Assembly (NCBI GenBank): GCA_002398845.1
Contig: DHBY01000044.1
Coordinates: forward strand, 1-6,894
Origin: Firmicutes bacterium UBA4916
GTDB taxonomy: Bacteria > Bacillota > Clostridia > Tissierellales > Tepidimicrobiaceae
Length of the DNA: 6,894 bases
Direction of reading: 5' to 3'
Within the stretch, counting starts at the first letter, position 1, and every line of letters starts with the position of its first letter. The notes beneath the pieces were generated by a model. That model had not been told where the DNA came from. It did no database searches and saw nothing but the letters and a program-made list of their open reading frames with translations. Position numbers and translations under genes: made by a program. This document shows positions 6,380 through 6,894 of this stretch, piece after piece.

Positions 6380-6411
6380 AAATAAAGTTTAACTCAAATT
6401 CAAGAAAAGCT

Positions 6412-6453
6412 TTATACCAAACTAATCCAAGATATATGATAAATATGGTATAA
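6412..6453. repeat. Inverted repeat TTATACCA-N26-TGGTATAA overlapping a promoter
   Basis: The 8-bp arms at 6412-6419 and 6446-6453 are perfect complements. The right arm is the extended -10 element of the downstream secreted-protein gene; the left arm, read on the minus strand, is an extended -10-like TGGTATAAA. It could be an operator, a pair of divergent promoters, or a coincidence in AT-rich DNA. Confidence 0.5.
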
Positions 6454-6454
6454 T
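6446..6454 (+). promoter_or_regulatory. Extended -10 promoter for the secreted-protein gene
   Basis: TGGTATAAT has a consensus -10 (6449-6454) and the TG extension. No recognisable -35 lies 16-18 nt upstream (TCCAAG at 17 nt), as tolerated by extended -10 promoters. The start would be near 6461, giving a leader of about 27 nt that contains the AAAGGAGGAG ribosome binding site (6471-6480). Confidence 0.6.
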
Positions 6455-6487
6455 TATTTCATTGACATTAAAAGGAGGAGACTACAT

Positions 6488-6894
6488 ATGAAAAAAAGGA
6501 TACTGCTTATTACTTTGGTTTTAACACTTTTAAGCTCAACGGTATTTGCAGTAAATAAAACCAACATTCAAAAAGCTTCCACTACCGTCCATGTCTACAT
6601 CGACGGCAATAAAGTAACTTTCCCAGATGCCCAACCATTCATAGTCAAGAAAGACTCAAGAACTTTAGTCCCAATAAGGTTTATAGCTGAAGATTTAGGT
6701 TATAAAGTAGATTGGGATAAAGAAAACTGGAACAAAGGTGGGAAAGAGGGCAAAAAGGTTACAATAACCAATGCCGATAAGGTAATGGAACTATTCATAG
6801 GTCAAAATTATGCATATATTAATGGAGAAAAGAAAGTATATGATACTAAACCTATACTAGATGGAACAAGAACCTTTGTACCACTTAGATTTGT
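6488..6894 (+). CDS. Secreted protein with copper amine oxidase N-terminal-like domain (3' end outside window)
   Basis: The visible 135 codons run off the right edge. Residues 1-21 form a signal peptide: MKKR, a hydrophobic core, and a VFA site predicting cleavage after A21. From about residue 36 the sequence matches the Cu_amine_oxidN1 type (PF07833): VYIDGNKV, then SRTLVPIRFIAEDLGYKVDW (57-76), a KKVTITNADKVMELFIGQ stretch, YINGEKKVYDTKPIL and a second RTFVPLRF (128-135) at the break. Despite the name, in Clostridia this domain is a common extracellular module, often joined to peptidases, cell-wall binding or other domains, and does not imply amine oxidase activity. The remainder, and so the function, is outside the window. 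ATG 6488 is fixed by the signal peptide and by AAAGGAGGAG (6471-6480). It has its own promoter and is separated from rnpB by a terminator. The first 60 codons use more C-ending codons than the genes upstream. Confidence 0.88.
   Translation, partial: MKKRILLITLVLTLLSSTVFAVNKTNIQKASTTVHVYIDGNKVTFPDAQPFIVKKDSRTLVPIRFIAEDLGYKVDWDKENWNKGGKEGKKVTITNADKVMELFIGQNYAYINGEKKVYDTKPILDGTRTFVPLRF

Noticed and set aside
6462..6490. TTGACA at 6462-6467 as the -35 of the secreted-protein gene
   Set aside because: The matching -10 position would fall on the start codon, removing the ribosome binding site from the transcript.
1..6894. CRISPR arrays, tRNA genes, insertion sequences or phage-type defence genes
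   Set aside because: No spaced direct repeats, tRNA cloverleaf, transposase or integrase sequence was found; apart from the non-coding repeats described, the window is housekeeping sequence.

Overview
The window is a low-GC (roughly 30% by eye) stretch of a Gram-positive chromosome. Its gene order is dGTPase-like gene, dnaG, rpoD (sigA), trmK, Nif3-like gene, coiled-coil zinc-ribbon gene and rnpB. This order, the strong AGGAGG-type ribosome binding sites, the class A RNase P RNA and the copper-amine-oxidase N-terminal-type secreted protein at the right edge all suggest an anaerobic Clostridia/Tissierellia-type bacterium. A near-ideal sigma-H promoter in front of dnaG hints at a spore-former. 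The taxonomic placement is inference; nothing here fixes a genus.

Layout, all genes on the + strand. 1-459: C-terminal 152 codons of a dGTPase-like HD hydrolase. 460-554: short intergenic region with a sigma-H-type promoter and the dnaG leader. 555-5840: a tight run of five genes, dnaG (primase), rpoD (housekeeping sigma factor), trmK (tRNA A22 methyltransferase), a Nif3/YqfO-like dinuclear-metal protein and a zinc-ribbon coiled-coil protein. Gaps are 19-64 nt, and trmK and the Nif3-like gene overlap by 14 nt. 5841-5943: rnpB promoter region. 5944-6281: RNase P RNA, in which P1, P2, P3, P4, P6, P12, P15-P18 can be traced. 6293-6323: intrinsic terminator. 6324-6487: intergenic region with inverted repeats and a promoter. 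6488-6894: start of a secreted protein, cut by the window end.

The genes form a macromolecular-synthesis block: priming of replication, promoter recognition, and tRNA modification and processing. The rpoD-trmK gap carries a hairpin with no U-tract, so it probably tunes rather than ends transcription. No terminator is visible between the zinc-ribbon gene and rnpB, which has its own extended -10 promoter.

Most of the window is ordinary housekeeping sequence, and I see no undescribed multi-gene system. The signal I find most worth a second look is non-coding. The 3' end of rnpB (3' strands of helices P4 and P1) is repeated as an imperfect inverted copy about 90 bases downstream, with the rnpB terminator enclosed between the two arms. 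A minus-strand extended -10 motif lies just beyond the second arm. The sigma-H promoter is the second most interesting item.
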